64,000 bases of DNA, from contig JAFEMH010002083.1 in NCBI GenBank assembly GCA_022495995.1, positions 248,001 to 312,000 of the forward strand, given 5' to 3'. The notes beneath the pieces were generated by a model. It was not told where the DNA came from and made no database searches. It was given only the letters and a program-made list of their open reading frames with translations. Source of the stretch: Adenophora triphylla var. japonica. Lineage: Eukaryota; Streptophyta; Magnoliopsida; Asterales; Campanulaceae. A program made the translations under genes and the position numbers. Shown in pieces: positions 1 to 12,262 of the stretch (within the stretch, counting starts at the first letter, position 1; every line of letters begins with the position of its first letter).

Positions 1-47
1 CGAAGAGATCTTTGTGATAAAGGTCAACAAGCACCGTCATTCTCGTT

Positions 48-2082
48 TTGAATGCATGGAAGTCGTATGGGATGTCCTCCACGAGGAACTACCCGCTGAA
101 TGAAGGGCATGATGTTTTCCTAGCTGCTCCAGCAACGCACCCAGACGTAATACGTCCCTACGTTTGGGTTGAGCCGTCAGATGACGACGAATCAGGACTC
201 TCCGGAGTCGAGGACGCGGCAGACCCGCGGGCTGACCTCTGCATTCACATGCTCATTTTTGAGGACGGCACTCCTTCCGATCAGGTCACCTATGACCAAG
301 GCTCCAACACCATGGAAATTGTCAAGCTCAACGTCCAGTACAGGCAGCTATCCGACAATTGGAAGCAACTGGTCCACACAACGAAGAATCCCTCTGACCA
401 AGTGGCTGACGACGACTTCGTCAACATCATCTATTCCAGATATCCCGATGATACCAAGGATCCGGTCCTTATCGTCAGATTCTGCAATACCAAAGTCACC
501 CTCGGCGGCCCCTGCTCATGGTAGCGAGGCCACGGCCAAGCGAGCTCGGAGCTCATCACTACTTTCCGAGTACCGGCCCGGTGGCAGCAACCGGCCCGTG
601 CCGTCGGTCAAGCTTATACCCTCAGCGCCGCCGAGGCCAAGGGCAACGGCAAAGGAGACCAAGCTCCTCACCCTGCTACGAGTCGAGATCAACCTCGGGA
701 ACGCTTGGCGGCCGCCCCAAAAACATACGGCAGAAAGTCTTCCCCGCATGGCGAGTCGGCTTCCGACATAGGAAATGACCACCTCGGCATCAACATGCTC
801 CGGTTCGGTCTGCTCCTAGCCGTCACGGCCCCGGATTCGAGACATCACACCCGATCATTGCTAGCTACGATAGACTTGGCGATCGAGCGAGATCACGAGG
901 CTGTCAACATTGCGAATTCAATACCCCGTGGGGTCAATCAAGCGTATATGGGCAAATTTCTTGGTAATCGAGATCAAGGAAGGCCGCATGGAATGTCCCG
1001 ATCCGACTTCCTTCGTCAACGTAATCCAAGTATTTTCGCCATTTGGCGATTTGAATGTAATCACGGTTACGGACACTAGTCGGATGATGCGCGCCTACGG
1101 AGCTGCTTAGCTCTCGCAAGGAAAGCCCTCATGGAACTAGACGCTCAAGAAAGTCGTCTTTGGGACGAAGACCAAGCTCGAAAGATCGACGGGGACCGAG
1201 CCCTTAAAGTGTCACGGGCGGCTTCGGACGAGAAAGCTAGAGGCCACTCTAGACCGGTTCGACCTCGAGGTTTTGCTCACGGCAACTTCCCGGACTACCG
1301 TCTGTTCTCATCCAACCCCCTGCCGAGGCGAGGGTGGTCAACGGTCCCAGATGACCTAGGAGATGGAACGACACGGCATAACGAATCTCGGCGCTTACCT
1401 CCCGGGAAAGCAAGTTCTCTGTGAAAGCGGCGACGAAGGCGATGAAACCATTCTCTTAGAGTCGGGCATGAAGTCAACAAAACCGGACTCCCGAGGGTCT
1501 GGGAGGATGGGAACGGATCATTTCCGCACTCAAATTGAAAGGCCAACTCGGGGAGAAAGGTCTATTTAAAAACAAGAGGAGGATGGAAATTCGTCTCGAG
1601 CAACTACTCGGGGAAATTCCACGAGGCCAGAGGCATTCGTTTACGAAACGATCAAGCCCAGGACGGCAACCCGGTCACGCTAGGCGAGATGTTCGGGAAG
1701 CCGTGTACTCACCTTCCGACATACCCGCCACTCGAGATGAAACAAAGGAGAAAACTCTCCCCGATGGAGGTTTACCTAGATCGCCGCACGCAGCTCAAAG
1801 AAGCACCGGCTATTCTCACATGGGAAGAAACGCGGCGCTAACTCTCGACGCGAGGCTCCATTTTGCAAGAAAGTTGATGCGGGCGAAGAGTGGAGGAAAA
1901 TTAGCAAACCATGAGTATCGCCGGACCCAACTCCAGAATGCCACGAGTATGCTCGGCAAGAAGGAAAGGAACGCGATATACCGTGAAGAGATCAAGGAGA
2001 CCGTTCGCTTGAGCCGAGAACTCTCCAACCTCCCTCGGAGGGTCGGCAACGCACGGTTCGGTTCGAGGCAACCAGCTTTGTT
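48..2082 (+). other. E1 5' internal region, gag not clearly recognisable
   Basis: The longest open stretch is 48-524 (158 codons), which I do not recognise. It is acidic and shows no zinc knuckle. Up to 2,082 the frames are broken and the DNA is GC-rich like the rest of E1. By position this should be leader plus gag of E1, but no Retrotrans_gag motif could be read. It could also contain foreign sequence. Confidence 0.4.
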
Positions 2083-2990
2083 GTGCAGCGACATTCGAGC
2101 AGTGCGTCAAGCGTAGGCTACCTCCCCCGCGAGGTACCTAAGCCGGTATCACTGGGACGAATCCGTCAAGGCTGCCGAAGCTTCGGGAATACATCCACGA
2201 TCAATGAGTTGAGGAAGACATATGGCCCTATCTACGAGGAATCCTCCTCTAACTATGGCTCAACTCGGGCGACATTCGAAGGGACCAAACCTGATGTCAG
2301 CGTTCTAACCCGATCGGGTCAAATCCATGCATTACCACCCAAGGCCACTAAAAAGCCAGCGGAACCAGAACTGCAACCCAGTCAGCCCGAAGACGGAAGT
2401 TCCTTAAAAGAGGACCCGATCCTCACTTAGCTCAAGCAGACTCAGGCGAACATTTCCCTTTGGTCTCTGCTCACCTCTTCATATGCTCACAAGCTCAAGC
2501 TAGAGGAAAACCTGGCCCATACCATGGTCCCCGTGGACGCAACCCCAGATGAAGTCATTCAGATGATCGGCAACATCCACTATGGCAACATTATCACCTT
2601 CACAGATTTGGACCTTCCAAAATTTGGGGCTGATCACAATGAGCCACTCTACATCACGAGTCCACTGGACGAGCGTCGCCTTCCGCGTGTTGGTAGACGG
2701 AGGTTCCGGAATGAATGTCTTGCCCGCCAAGATGTTGGACACCTTGACATCAAGCCCACGAGATCTAAAGCCTTCGGTCCACACCGTCGAGGCCTATGAC
2801 TCTACTTCCCGTACGGTTCTCGGGGTTGCTACTCTTAATATCCGGTTCGGCAAGCGGATGATCCCCACCGAATTCCAAGTATTGGACATTCCAATCACTT
2901 TCACGGCCATCCTGGGGCATCCTGGCTGCATCAAATCAATGGCGTGGCATCCGCCCTTCACCGGTGCCTCGAGTTCATGCAATGCAACGA
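2083..2990 (+). pseudogene. E1 gag C-terminus and aspartic protease, broken
   Basis: The stretch at 2,290-2,330 encodes SVLTRSGQIH, a motif found between gag and protease in Tat-type polyproteins. From 2,431 follows LKQTQANISLWSLL after an in-frame stop, then DATPDEVIQMIG and ITFTDLDLP. The protease core is at about 2,690-2,725 (LVDGGSGMNVLP, catalytic Asp codon near 2,696). A second conserved block ends in a relic of the LGRPW motif, here LGHPG, near 2,910. The reading frame changes between 2,660 and 2,690 and again after 2,940. In an active element this enzyme would cut the gag-pol polyprotein; here it cannot be made as one chain. Confidence 0.75.
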
Positions 2991-4379
2991 GCTAACCACG
3001 ATCTACGGCGACAGGCGTCACCACCAGGGGACCGGCACCAACGACATTCCGGTATTAGAAATCAAGCATAGTGATGACATGGCATTAAGCGGATTCACTG
3101 CGGAGACCTCCAAGATCCAAATATGCAACGTGGACCTTCCACTATCTCACGACCCGATTCCTCCTGCCGTGAGGATGATGAAACTTCATGAACTTCATCC
3201 CGGGGAGGCGGGGCTCGGCAAAAGGCTGCAAGGCCAACACCAAGTTATTGAAGTCGAGGACCACATCACGGTCCGGGGGCTTGGCTACGTGCCAACACCG
3301 GGCGACATCAAGGAAGACAAAAGGCTGCGCCGCACCAAGGCGGCGGCCAAAAGGGAACCTTCGACGGCACACCCAATCTCCGACCTTACGGCTTTGACCT
3401 CGCTCATTACTTCACCAAGGGAACCGGCGAAGCGAGGGGACCGACGAGGGAACCGATGAGCGAGGGGACCGACGAGCAGAACCGGCAAGCGAGCGGGCGA
3501 GGGGACCGACAGTGGGCCCGATGAAGATGAGAAAGAAGCGGGGATAGTCGGCAAGAGACTACGAAAGAATGGAACAGGCTAGCACGGGACCTCAAGCGTT
3601 TCGAGAGGACTCAAAGCTAATCCGATAAGGGGAGCGTTCCTCGACATCACGGCTCTACTGGACCAGCGCCACCACGAGTCCGGCCACGAGCACACATTGA
3701 GGAATCCCGGACTTGGAGGAGCAACTCGGGGTACTCTCCATGGGAAACAAATTGTTCGGATCGGCCCAGAGGCCACGTTCGAGACGGTAACTCCAAAGCG
3801 AAGGAACCGGAATTCATAGAAGACGCTCTCGGTGGACCAGCTCTGAGAGTCTTTTGAAGAAGTCGTGGAGGTGCCCAAACCTGATTGACACAGGCTCCGA
3901 CAACGGCATGATCGCCATGATTGGGACAGCAAAAGCCAAGCCTCTCGATCCCGAACCCTCATCAAGCATCCAGCAATGCTAATGAAGAATTGGGTAACCT
4001 TCACCGGACGAGGGCAAGCCGGGCGAAGTGGAAGACAAGCCGGGCCCGCACCCACATCTCCCTAAAGCCCGGTCTCAAACCCTGCGAGTCGGTCATTGTC
4101 GAGTCCGGATCCTGCGAGTCATCCAGCGGCCTTACGCCGGAGGACTATGATAATGTAGCCAATCATGTATTTCCTTTCTTGTTTAATGAAAAGTCGACCT
4201 TTCGGAGTATCCTCTCATTGCCACTTTAACAAGCGATAAGTTAACAAACAACTTAAAAGACGTTAATAATTCAATTGATAAAGAAGCGAGACACATTAAA
4301 TGAACAATACATTAAGGAAGTTCTCGGCGTGTAGTTGACCAAGAGGACAACCGGGCCCAAGTCGCCGAAGAGGTTATGA
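2991..4379 (+). pseudogene. E1 spacer between protease and RT, heavily rearranged
   Basis: In-frame text near 3,180-3,300 (MMKLHELHPGEAGLGKRLQG) resembles the G-patch-like GLGKxLQG segment that Tat-type polyproteins carry between protease and RT. From 3,420 to 3,540 there is a short imprecise repeat rich in GGGACCGACGAG. The rest up to 4,380 has no continuous frame and no recognisable domain. This is decayed polyprotein sequence, not a separate gene. Confidence 0.55.
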
Positions 4380-6310
4380 CCAAAGTGAACTGGGGTCGGT
4401 GCAAGAGCCTAAAGAGACACAAGTGGGCAGTTTCTTCGCCGATGCAGAAAAAGAAGCCCTGATAAGCCTCCTCCGGGAGTATGTTGACGTGTTCGCCTGG
4501 TCATACCAGGACATGCCAGGACTCGATCGTGGAGCATAGAATTCCCCTGGATCCCGAATCCAAGCCTGTCAAACAGAAGCTGCGCAAGATCAAGCCAGAG
4601 TGGTCCTTGCAAGTTAAAGAAGAGATTGAGAAGATGCTCCGAGTTGGCTTCATCAGAGTGATTGAGTACCCGACTTGGCTCTCCAACATCGTGACGGTCA
4701 CTAAGGCCAACGGAAAGGTCAGATGCTGTGTGGATTTCCGGGATCTCAACAAGGCCACCCCTAAAGATGATTTCCCACTGCCTAACATCGACATGCTAGT
4801 CGACACCACGGCAAATTTCGAAGTAAAGTCCTTCATGGACGGCTTCGCTGGATACAACCAGATCAAAATGTCCGAGGAGGATCAAGCCAAGACTTCCTTC
4901 ACCACTCCGTGGGGGACATACTGTTACACGGTCATGTCGTTCGGTCTGAAGAACGCTGGGGCTACTTACCAGCGGGAGCAGCGGACCTCTTCCATGACAT
5001 GATTCACAAAGAAATCGAAGTATATGTCGACGACATGATCATCCACTCCAGGGGATCGGACATGCGGCACATGACGGATGCGAGAAAGTTCTTCAACAGA
5101 CTCGAAAACACTCCATGAGGTTGAAACCGGCAAAGTGCACCTTCGGCGTCAAGCGCGGCAAGGTGCTTGGGGTACATGGTTACGAAAAGAGGTATCGAAG
5201 CCGATCCCAAGAAGATCAAGGCCATCATCGACATGAAGCCGCCTCAAACCTTGACAAGTGAAGAGCTTCATGGGAAGACTTCGGTACATCGGTCGCTTCA
5301 TCAACCAATTGACATCTCTCTGCGAGCCCATGTTCAAACCGATGAAAAAGAATGCCGACATCAAGCTGGGACTCAGAGTGCCAAAACGGCTTTTGAGAAG
5401 ATCAAGACCTACTTGGTGAATCCCCCAGTGCATTGCCCGCCACATGAAGACAAGCCACTACTCCCGTATCGACGATATGAGACACATCAATCGGAGCAAT
5501 CTTTGGCACAAGAACGAAAGATTCCAAGGTTGAGCATGCAATCTACTTCGTAAGCGGAAGCTTCAAGGAAGTGAACTCGGCTACTCGGCATCAGAGAAAA
5601 CTTGTACCGCCTTGGTATGGGTAGTCGGGAAGCTGAACACTACATGCGGTCACATTCGGTGCTCCTGGTCTCTAAAATGGACCCCGTCAGATATCTCTTT
5701 GACAAGCCGTCCACTGTCAATGCGGCTAACAGTGGTCATTCTTCTGGCCGAGTTCGACATCAAGTACATGGTCGGAAAATCAACAAAGGGTAGAGTCATG
5801 GCGGATCAGTGGCCGACTTCCCAAGCAGTGAACCTAAGGGTCTGATCCGCAATTCTGGACGACGGAATCTTCTCACTCGACAGGCGCAAGCGCTAGCAAC
5901 TCTTCTTAGATGGGGCAGCCAACAAGAAGGGGAATGGTATTGGAATGCTCCTTGTCGATCCCAAAGGGCGAGCATACTCCCATAGCTATCAAGTGAATTT
6001 CGAAGCAACCAACAATGCGGCGAGAATACGAAGCACTGTGCGGCGGAGTGCAGGAAGCCGCCCTCGAGCGCAACATCTCGGAGAGCTGGATGTATATGGA
6101 GACTCGGCATTGATCATCAATCAAGTGTCCAACAAATGGAAGACGGTAGATTCGGCCTTCGAGAGGTACCACGCGTACGTAGGAGGAGCTCATTGCTCGG
6201 TTCGAGGACATCTCTTTTCACTATTTGCCAAGAGACGAGGAACCGCGGGCATGCGCGAGCAACCCTCGCCTCTCTTGTCGAAATTCCCGATGGGAAAGCG
6301 GTAAAACCCC
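4380..6310 (+). pseudogene. E1 reverse transcriptase and RNase H, broken
   Basis: The run-up EALISLLREYVDVFAWSYQD begins near 4,450, and the RT fingers follow from 4,530 after a frameshift. Readable RT blocks are VRCCVDFRDLNKATPKDDFP near 4,720, TSFTTPWGTYCYTVMSFGL near 4,900, and the catalytic YVDD at 5,023-5,034 in another frame. The thumb (GYMVTKRGIEADPKKI) is near 5,170. RNase H appears from 5,905 with FLDGAANKKGNGIGMLL and DSALIINQVSNKW near 6,100. At least four frame changes separate these pieces. The blocks place E1 in the Tat side of Ty3/gypsy; the enzyme is not functional. Confidence 0.85.
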
Positions 6311-6363
6311 TCGAGAATAGGCGGACGGGAAACACCCGCCTATTCTTTGTGAGATCGAAATAA

Positions 6364-6709
6364 AAAAGGAAACGATCGACGAACCCTGGTACAATCAAAT
6401 TTACCAGTACCTCCAAAGCGGAGAAGCTTCCTTCATAAATGAAGATGGAAAATACAAAGAAGGGATCAAAGCCAAAAACATGATGGCATTAAAACGCCTG
6501 GCATCCCATTTCGTCATTCTGGGGGGTATGTTGTACAAGAAGCGCCACCTACGCAGACCAATCCCCTCGGAAAGTGGGAGCCTACCTGGATAGGACCGTT
6601 CGTGGTACAAAGAATCTTCTCTGGAGGAGCCATGAAGCTAGCAGACTTGGACGGAAACCCTTTCGTTATCCCCATGAACGGAAGCAAGCTCCGCAGATAC
6701 TTCGTTTGA
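6364..6709 (+). pseudogene. E1 integrase remnant without catalytic core
   Basis: Residues before the zinc finger are readable (LASHFVILGGMLYKKR, about 6,490-6,545). Directly after, at about 6,565, the text jumps to the C-terminal domain (WEPTWIGPFVVQRIFSGGAM) and ends with LRRYFV and a stop at 6,707-6,709. The HHCC finger and the whole DDE core, roughly 900 bp in related elements, are missing. This is an internal deletion, and the remaining parts cannot integrate DNA. Confidence 0.75.
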
Positions 6710-7187
6710 GGAAGAGCACGAGTCAACTCACCTTCCCCATACACCGTCCTCTCAGTAAAATTAAAGTGCTAAAAGAGTAATACCCAACTGGATACATTCC
6801 CGCTAATGATCCAGGTAAAAAACAGGGTCGCACTTCTTTTGTCTTTGTTTTTCTCAAATTCACCTAAAAGTGTCGAACTACGGTGACCTGAGCCCCTTGG
6901 TCCAATTGTAAAAGGGGAACGTAGGCAGCCATCATTGGTTCGGTCTGAAAAAACAAAAAAAAATACAATAAGCATCAATTGCTTGTGTTTCGAAAAACTC
7001 TTTTCATTTAACCTACAAACTCATAACGGTTAAAACATTCTTTGATGAGTTCAAGCACGGTCAACTCTTGACTCGCTACACGCTAGCAAAACTACAATAA
7101 AACATTAATCAATTAATGTGTCTGCAATGACAATGATGGGAGGATACTACGGATAGCAAGGTCAACCTAGTTTCCGTACTTGGTCCT

Positions 7188-8670
7188 TCATCCTTCTTCC
7201 CCTTCCCTTTCCCGCGACGAGTGTTCTTCACCTTCGCGGGAAATATTCCGTGAGCCTTCTACCCAGCTCGGGGACTCTTTCCCGACGCCTGCTGTCAAGC
7301 TGTGGTACATCAACGCGACCCTTTCTCTAGCTCTGTCTCGAGCCGCCTCGCTTCGAGCCATCATAACAGTGCTTTGATTGGCCTCCCGATCAGCATTTGT
7401 CTCATAATCAGCCATGGCATCGCCAGTACGATTCCCAGGGTTAGCCCTTGCTTCGGCCCTCCTCAAGGTCAAGCTGTCCAAGTGATCAGCACCCAACAGC
7501 TCACTCCGTCTCCACAAGATAGCCATCTGTGTCTCCCCCATAAACTCTTCGTACCAGTTCAAATACTGCGTCGACAGAACAGTGCCCTCTCTCCGGTGAA
7601 AGAGAACCCTGGCAGGAAAGGACGTGTATTGCCACCACCGTGTGATCGGCCAATAGCGTCGAAGGATCTTCCATCCGCAAAGATCCCACCTCAAAGGTAG
7701 CGGCATAACTCGATCGGATCGGTGGCACTGCTTCCACCCGTCTTGTCATGAGAACCAACGATGGAATATAGAAAGACGTGCGAGACGGCCGGCACTCTGA
7801 CAACCAAGTGACCCTCCTGAGCGGTCCGACAAGCCGTCTGTAACTTCCAATGGGGAACCCACCATCGCAAGTGATGCGTGCAAAGTCTGGCCATCGTAGC
7901 TCCAACTCGGCTTTGATCGCCCCCTATCACCGGAAGGACGTCGAGAGAAGGACCAAGCGTCACAAGACATTGGCACCTCGGGCATCATCTGCGGTCTCTC
8001 CCTCAACCACATGGTAAGCATAGCGGGACTCCCTCCCCGCATGTATCGGCTACCGGTCGCCATCCGACCTATGCCCGGGAACGTCTCGCCCAAGACCGGC
8101 GGCACGATGTCTCCCACTCCGTGTGCCTCACCAGGTCCGATTACCTTTGTGATGGCACACACCCGAGACGTGAATGTGAACAGGTAGCAATCGCGCCTGA
8201 AGCAAACGCGTCCCACGAAAGACGCTCCCTCGGCTCAGGCAAATCTTTCGGGCGGTCCGAAATGTCAACATAATCGGTATCTGTATCGGCATCCCGTATG
8301 CTTCTCTAGGCGAGATACCAAGCAAAGACACTAGCTTCTCAACGGTGGCGAGCCACCGGCATACGGAAGAACTAGCATTTCCGTCTCGGGTCCTCCGAGA
8401 ATGGCCGGAAATCTTCAAACGTAGGAGTGACTTCGTTGTACGAAAAGGCTGTACACATTCCTCCGTACGTCCCAGAAGCGAGACGCGGCTCTCAAAAGAT
8501 CCCAATCGGCATGAGCTCCTTGAAAGCCCCGAATGATTTAATCCCGTAATGCTGACCTTCGAAAAACCCTTTGTTACGCCTCGTGTGGTTCGTACCCACG
8601 GCGAAAGTTGTCCAAATATCGCTCTTGCATCCGAGACGGTAACTTGGGAAAGGGAGCCATAAAGAATGAA
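7188..8670 (-). pseudogene. E1 antisense accessory ORF, plant mobile-domain-like, broken
   Basis: Behind pol and opposite to it lie three linked open stretches: 8,505-8,128, 8,216-7,746 and 7,706-7,188. Read together with frame changes, the 8,640-8,380 part gives motifs such as SRFWDVRRNVYS and NEVTPTFEDFRPF. These resemble the start of the plant-mobile-domain / DUF7745 type (aromatic FW pattern followed by a T-x-E-F block). The C-terminal part is rich in Arg, Glu and Ala. Such antisense ORFs are known in Tat-type elements; their role is unknown. Several stops and shifts show it is no longer coding. The domain name is my reading and needs a profile search. Confidence 0.5.
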
Positions 8671-9497
8671 GGAAACCTTGGAAGTTTGAGAGAATTCACG
8701 GAATGATCAAAAACAATGCGCGGTTCTTAAACAATTGCAAAGCCGAAAGCGCAATTTAAAGAATGGAAATTCACTTCTAGTCGTGCCGGACTCCTCTGCG
8801 ATTGACTTGGTCAACTCTGCAGCTAGCTGCTCCTAAATTGGAAACATTTCCAAACAACTCCCTGTCCATCCTTATGAAACCTGCGTGCTGCCCCTGGTTT
8901 CATTCAACCAATATCAATATCCCCTTCGCCCCGGGCTCGTGCAACAGTGCAAATAATTAATAATCCGTGCATATAGGTTTAAATTTTGACCTGTTCAATT
9001 TTTAATGCATTTCTCATTTTATTTATTTTTGATTAACCTACTTCCTTATTTGCTGAAAATAACAGAAGGTGATCACAGAATAAATGCGCGAAATCTGAGT
9101 TCCGCCCCACGGGCGCCTTTTTCGAATACATTTCAAATCAAGTTGTTCCTGACAATACATGCATTTTGTCTAAACAAAGCAGTAAAAAAAAAAAAAAGAG
9201 GACTACTTCGAGTCCTGCTCGTCATCCGAGCACTCGACGTACTGCTCCGCCGCTGCCGGATCCGTCGCAAACAAGAAGTCGCCAAATTCCTCCAGGCGGG
9301 AATACGCGAAAGGCCTCCTCGGGGTATGCGAACTCGGGGACTCTCCCCTCTCGCGCCCCGAGTGCGCAGAAGAAGGAGCTCCAAATTCAGTCGTTCCACC
9401 CGCGAACTGGCCAAATCCCTGTGCAAAGTCCTCCTCACCAGCTGTGGGAGCAGGCGAATCTCTCGTCCTAGATGGCCCCCGCTCACGGACATTCCAG
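8671..9497. other. E1 non-coding part between antisense ORF and repeats
   Basis: No domain is recognised here. A minus-strand open stretch (9,667-9,203) ends in an acidic tail with SDDEQDSK, but its upstream half is made of the 42-bp tandem repeat. I treat it as decayed 3' untranslated sequence of E1 or an unrecognised first part of the antisense transcript. Confidence 0.4.
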
Positions 9498-9925
9498 TCG
9501 CACCTCCGTCTCCAGACGTTAAATTCCCAGTTAGTTTTCACTAACGCCCGTCTCCAGACGTTAAATTCCCAGTTAGTTTTCACTAACGCCCGTCTCCAGA
9601 CGTTAAATTCCCAGTTAGTTTTCACTAACGCCCGTCTCAGAGCGTTAAATTCCCGATTAGTTTTCACTAACGCCCGTCTCCAGGACGTTAAATTCCCGAT
9701 TAGTTTTCACTAACGCCCGTCTCCGAGCGTTAAATTCCAATCCCGATTGGCGTTTGTGATCAAACGCACAATCATGTCTCCAGACATTCCAATTACATTT
9801 CCGTCTCCAGACGTTAAATTCAATCCCCAGTTGACGTTTGACAGTCAAACGCTCAATCATGTCTCCGGACATTCCAGTTGCATTTCCGTCTCCCGACGTT
9901 AAAATGTCCAGTGGTTTTCACCATC
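9498..9925. repeat. 42-bp tandem repeat with diverged flank copies
   Basis: A unit containing CGTCTCCAGACGTTAAATTC and AGTTAGTTTTCACTAACGCC recurs about every 42 bp from 9,505 to 9,720. Longer, diverged copies run to about 9,925, where CAAACG and CATGTCTCC blocks are interspersed. As 42 is a multiple of three, the minus strand reads a 14-residue repeat (ALVKTNWEFNVWRR). The array lies in the 3' part of E1. Confidence 0.85.
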
Positions 9926-10214
9926 GTTCATCTCCCCGGCCGCCAGTCGTAAGCCCGATCATCCCACCTCAGCGGCAGCTGCAATAAGCCCGCCCAACAA
10001 TTCCTCTTCGACCATCAAGGTAAGCCTGAATGCTCATCCCCAGCAGGATTCTAAAGAAGAAACGTCGATCCTTCCGAGTTGTTAATAACGCCAGTTTAAC
10101 ACGACCATTCTCATCAGTACCGCCGTATACCCAGCAGGATAAAGCTGGCAGCAGCAATAAGCCCAGTACCCAAGGCACGAACGCCTTCATATTAGGATAA
10201 ACGTATCCTCGCAG

Positions 10215-10372
10215 CTCCGGTTTGAGGCGCCACACGCCCTCGTCAGCATCATCAACTCCGGTTTGAGGCGCCGCGCCTCGTCGGCATCATCGGCTCCGGT
10301 TTGAGGCGCCACACGCCCTCGTCGTGCAGCGGCAACTCCGGTGTGAGGCGCCGCACGCCCTCAAAGGTTTGA
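10215..10372. repeat. About 40-bp tandem repeat, four units
   Basis: The core CTCCGGTTTGAGGCGCC starts at 10,215, 10,256, 10,294 and 10,336 and is followed each time by CACGCCCTCGTC or a close variant. Spacings are 41, 38 and 42 bp. It is part of the E1 3' non-coding region just before the LTR. Confidence 0.8.
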
Positions 10373-11618
10373 AGTCCCGGGTTCGGACGCCTCTGATAGT
10401 CTCCATTCGGGTTAGGTACCTCGCAATGGTCTCATTCGGGTTCGGACGCCTCCGAGCAGTCTCGCTCGGAGTCAAGGTCCCCACGCGCGGCCCTTGCACC
10501 TTCGAACTACGATCGGCTTGATTCCCGTTCGGGATACGTAGGAATCCTTTCGCTAAGGGTCCGGCCGGTGACCGCCCGGGTCTTTCAAAGTAAGGCATCC
10601 CGATTTGGATCCTTATCTTTTCAACGACCCCACTCTCCTTCGGAGGAGACGTCGGCGAGGGGCTAGCTGTAAGTACCCAAATCCGGATCGTCCAAATCCG
10701 TCAAAATTAACCGAAATTCGTTAAGCGGCCCGCTCCCGGGTCAGCGGAACTCGTTAAACTCCCCGTTGTCGTGCAGCGAGACGTCTGGGGCGCCTCGTGC
10801 ATCCCGACGTCGAAGCGTACTTAACACGTGTCATCTCACGTAAAAGTATGGCTTTCCACAAAACGCACTTTCCGGCACTTTCAGGGCGTTTCGGACATTT
10901 TCGGATTGTTATTTTAAAAAACGGACAAAAGCTGGGACCAGGAACGAACTCCCATACATCGGTGACTCGAGAGGACACGTGGCGGCCATGCCACGGCCCT
11001 CTCGTCACCTTTCAATCACAAATCAAGTGAAAAGACCAAAATACCCCTGGATTTCGGTCAAAGTCCGGCGGACTCCTGTGCAAATTTCTGAAATTGCCCG
11101 GCCAAGCCTCGAATTCCAAAATACCCCAAAACCACGAAAAAGCGGTCAAGTCCGTGGGACTCCTACTGCAATTTTCACCTATAAATAGAAGTGGCTGTCA
11201 AAGCCAAAAAGAAGAACATTTTCACCCAAAAAATCACTCTACCTTCGGCCCAAACTGATTTCACCCCTTCTCGAGCTCCCGTTTGCCTCGATTCGCGTGA
11301 AACTTCCGTATTTCGATCAAATACGCCCCTCATCACTTCGAAACACCCTTTCGAACTAATTTTCGTGTCCCGTACACACCTTCCGAGCCAAAGGAGTCGA
11401 CCCTAGCCATAGGTATAACTCCCTCTCTCTAAATCTCTCGTTTCGTCTCGGTTTATGCGCCAGTCGCTACAACCGTTTCGAACGACGTTATCGAAATGTA
11501 GACGCCTCCGTCTAACGGGGTCCGATACGTTTTAGCCCCTCGATCCTCTTCTCTTTCCGTAAGAGAAGTAATCACGGGTTAAAACAGCGTTCCGACCCCG
11601 TTCCGTTTACTTTTACGT

Positions 11619-11850
11619 CATTTACCAATTCCGGATCGATCGATCCGTTGATCGTCATTTAATTTCTGTCATTTACCAATTCCGGATCGATCGATCCGTT
11701 GATCGTCATTTACTTTCTGTCATTTACCAATTCCGAGCCGATTGGCCTCGTTGATCGTCATTTACAATTCCGAGCCGATTGGCCTCGTTGATACTGCTTT
11801 AAATACTGTCATTTACAAAGTCCGACCCGTTTGGATCGTGATAGTATTTA
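11619..11850. repeat. 51-bp tandem repeat inside E1 LTR
   Basis: Units begin with CATTTACCAATTCCGG at 11,619, 11,670 and 11,721, followed by shorter diverged units to about 11,850. Each unit holds GATCGATCGATC or a derivative and ends in GTTGATCGTCATTTA. Confidence 0.85.
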
Positions 11851-12142
11851 CTTTTCTAAGTCCGAGTCGCAACCCGATTCGTTGATCGCATATCATTTAA
11901 TACGCATTTTTCCCGTAAAAATTGTTAACAATGTAATGCCCGATTCAAAACCGGAGTTCGTCCTTCGAACTCTCTTTCAAAACGCTCGAAATGACGTTTG
12001 GCCTCCAAACGCTCATCTTCAAACTAAAAGCCGCCATTTGATACCTAAAATCATTTAATACATATTTTTCCCGTAAAAATCGTTAACAATGACACGCCCG
12101 GTTCAAAAAAACCGGAGTTCGACCTTTGAACTCCTCTTCAAA

Positions 12143-12262
12143 CTCAAAATCGACGTTTGCCACGCAAACGCTCATTTCAACTCAAAATCGACGTTTGCCA
12201 CGCAAACGCTCATTTTCGTCTCAAAATCGACGTTTGTCATTCAAACGCTCGCCTTTTCAAGT
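12143..12262. repeat. 38-39-bp tandem repeat inside E1 LTR
   Basis: CTCAAAATCGACGTTTG occurs at 12,143, 12,181 and 12,220, each followed by a CAAACGCTC block. The inner ACGTTTG...CAAACG pairs form a small inverted repeat in every unit. Confidence 0.8.

Noticed and set aside
9203..9667. Minus-strand ORF of 154 codons
   Set aside because: Half of it is the 42-bp repeat and no start or domain is recognisable; mentioned as a finding but not called as a gene.
9498..9725. CRISPR-like array
   Set aside because: Units follow each other without unique spacers, inside a plant retroelement.
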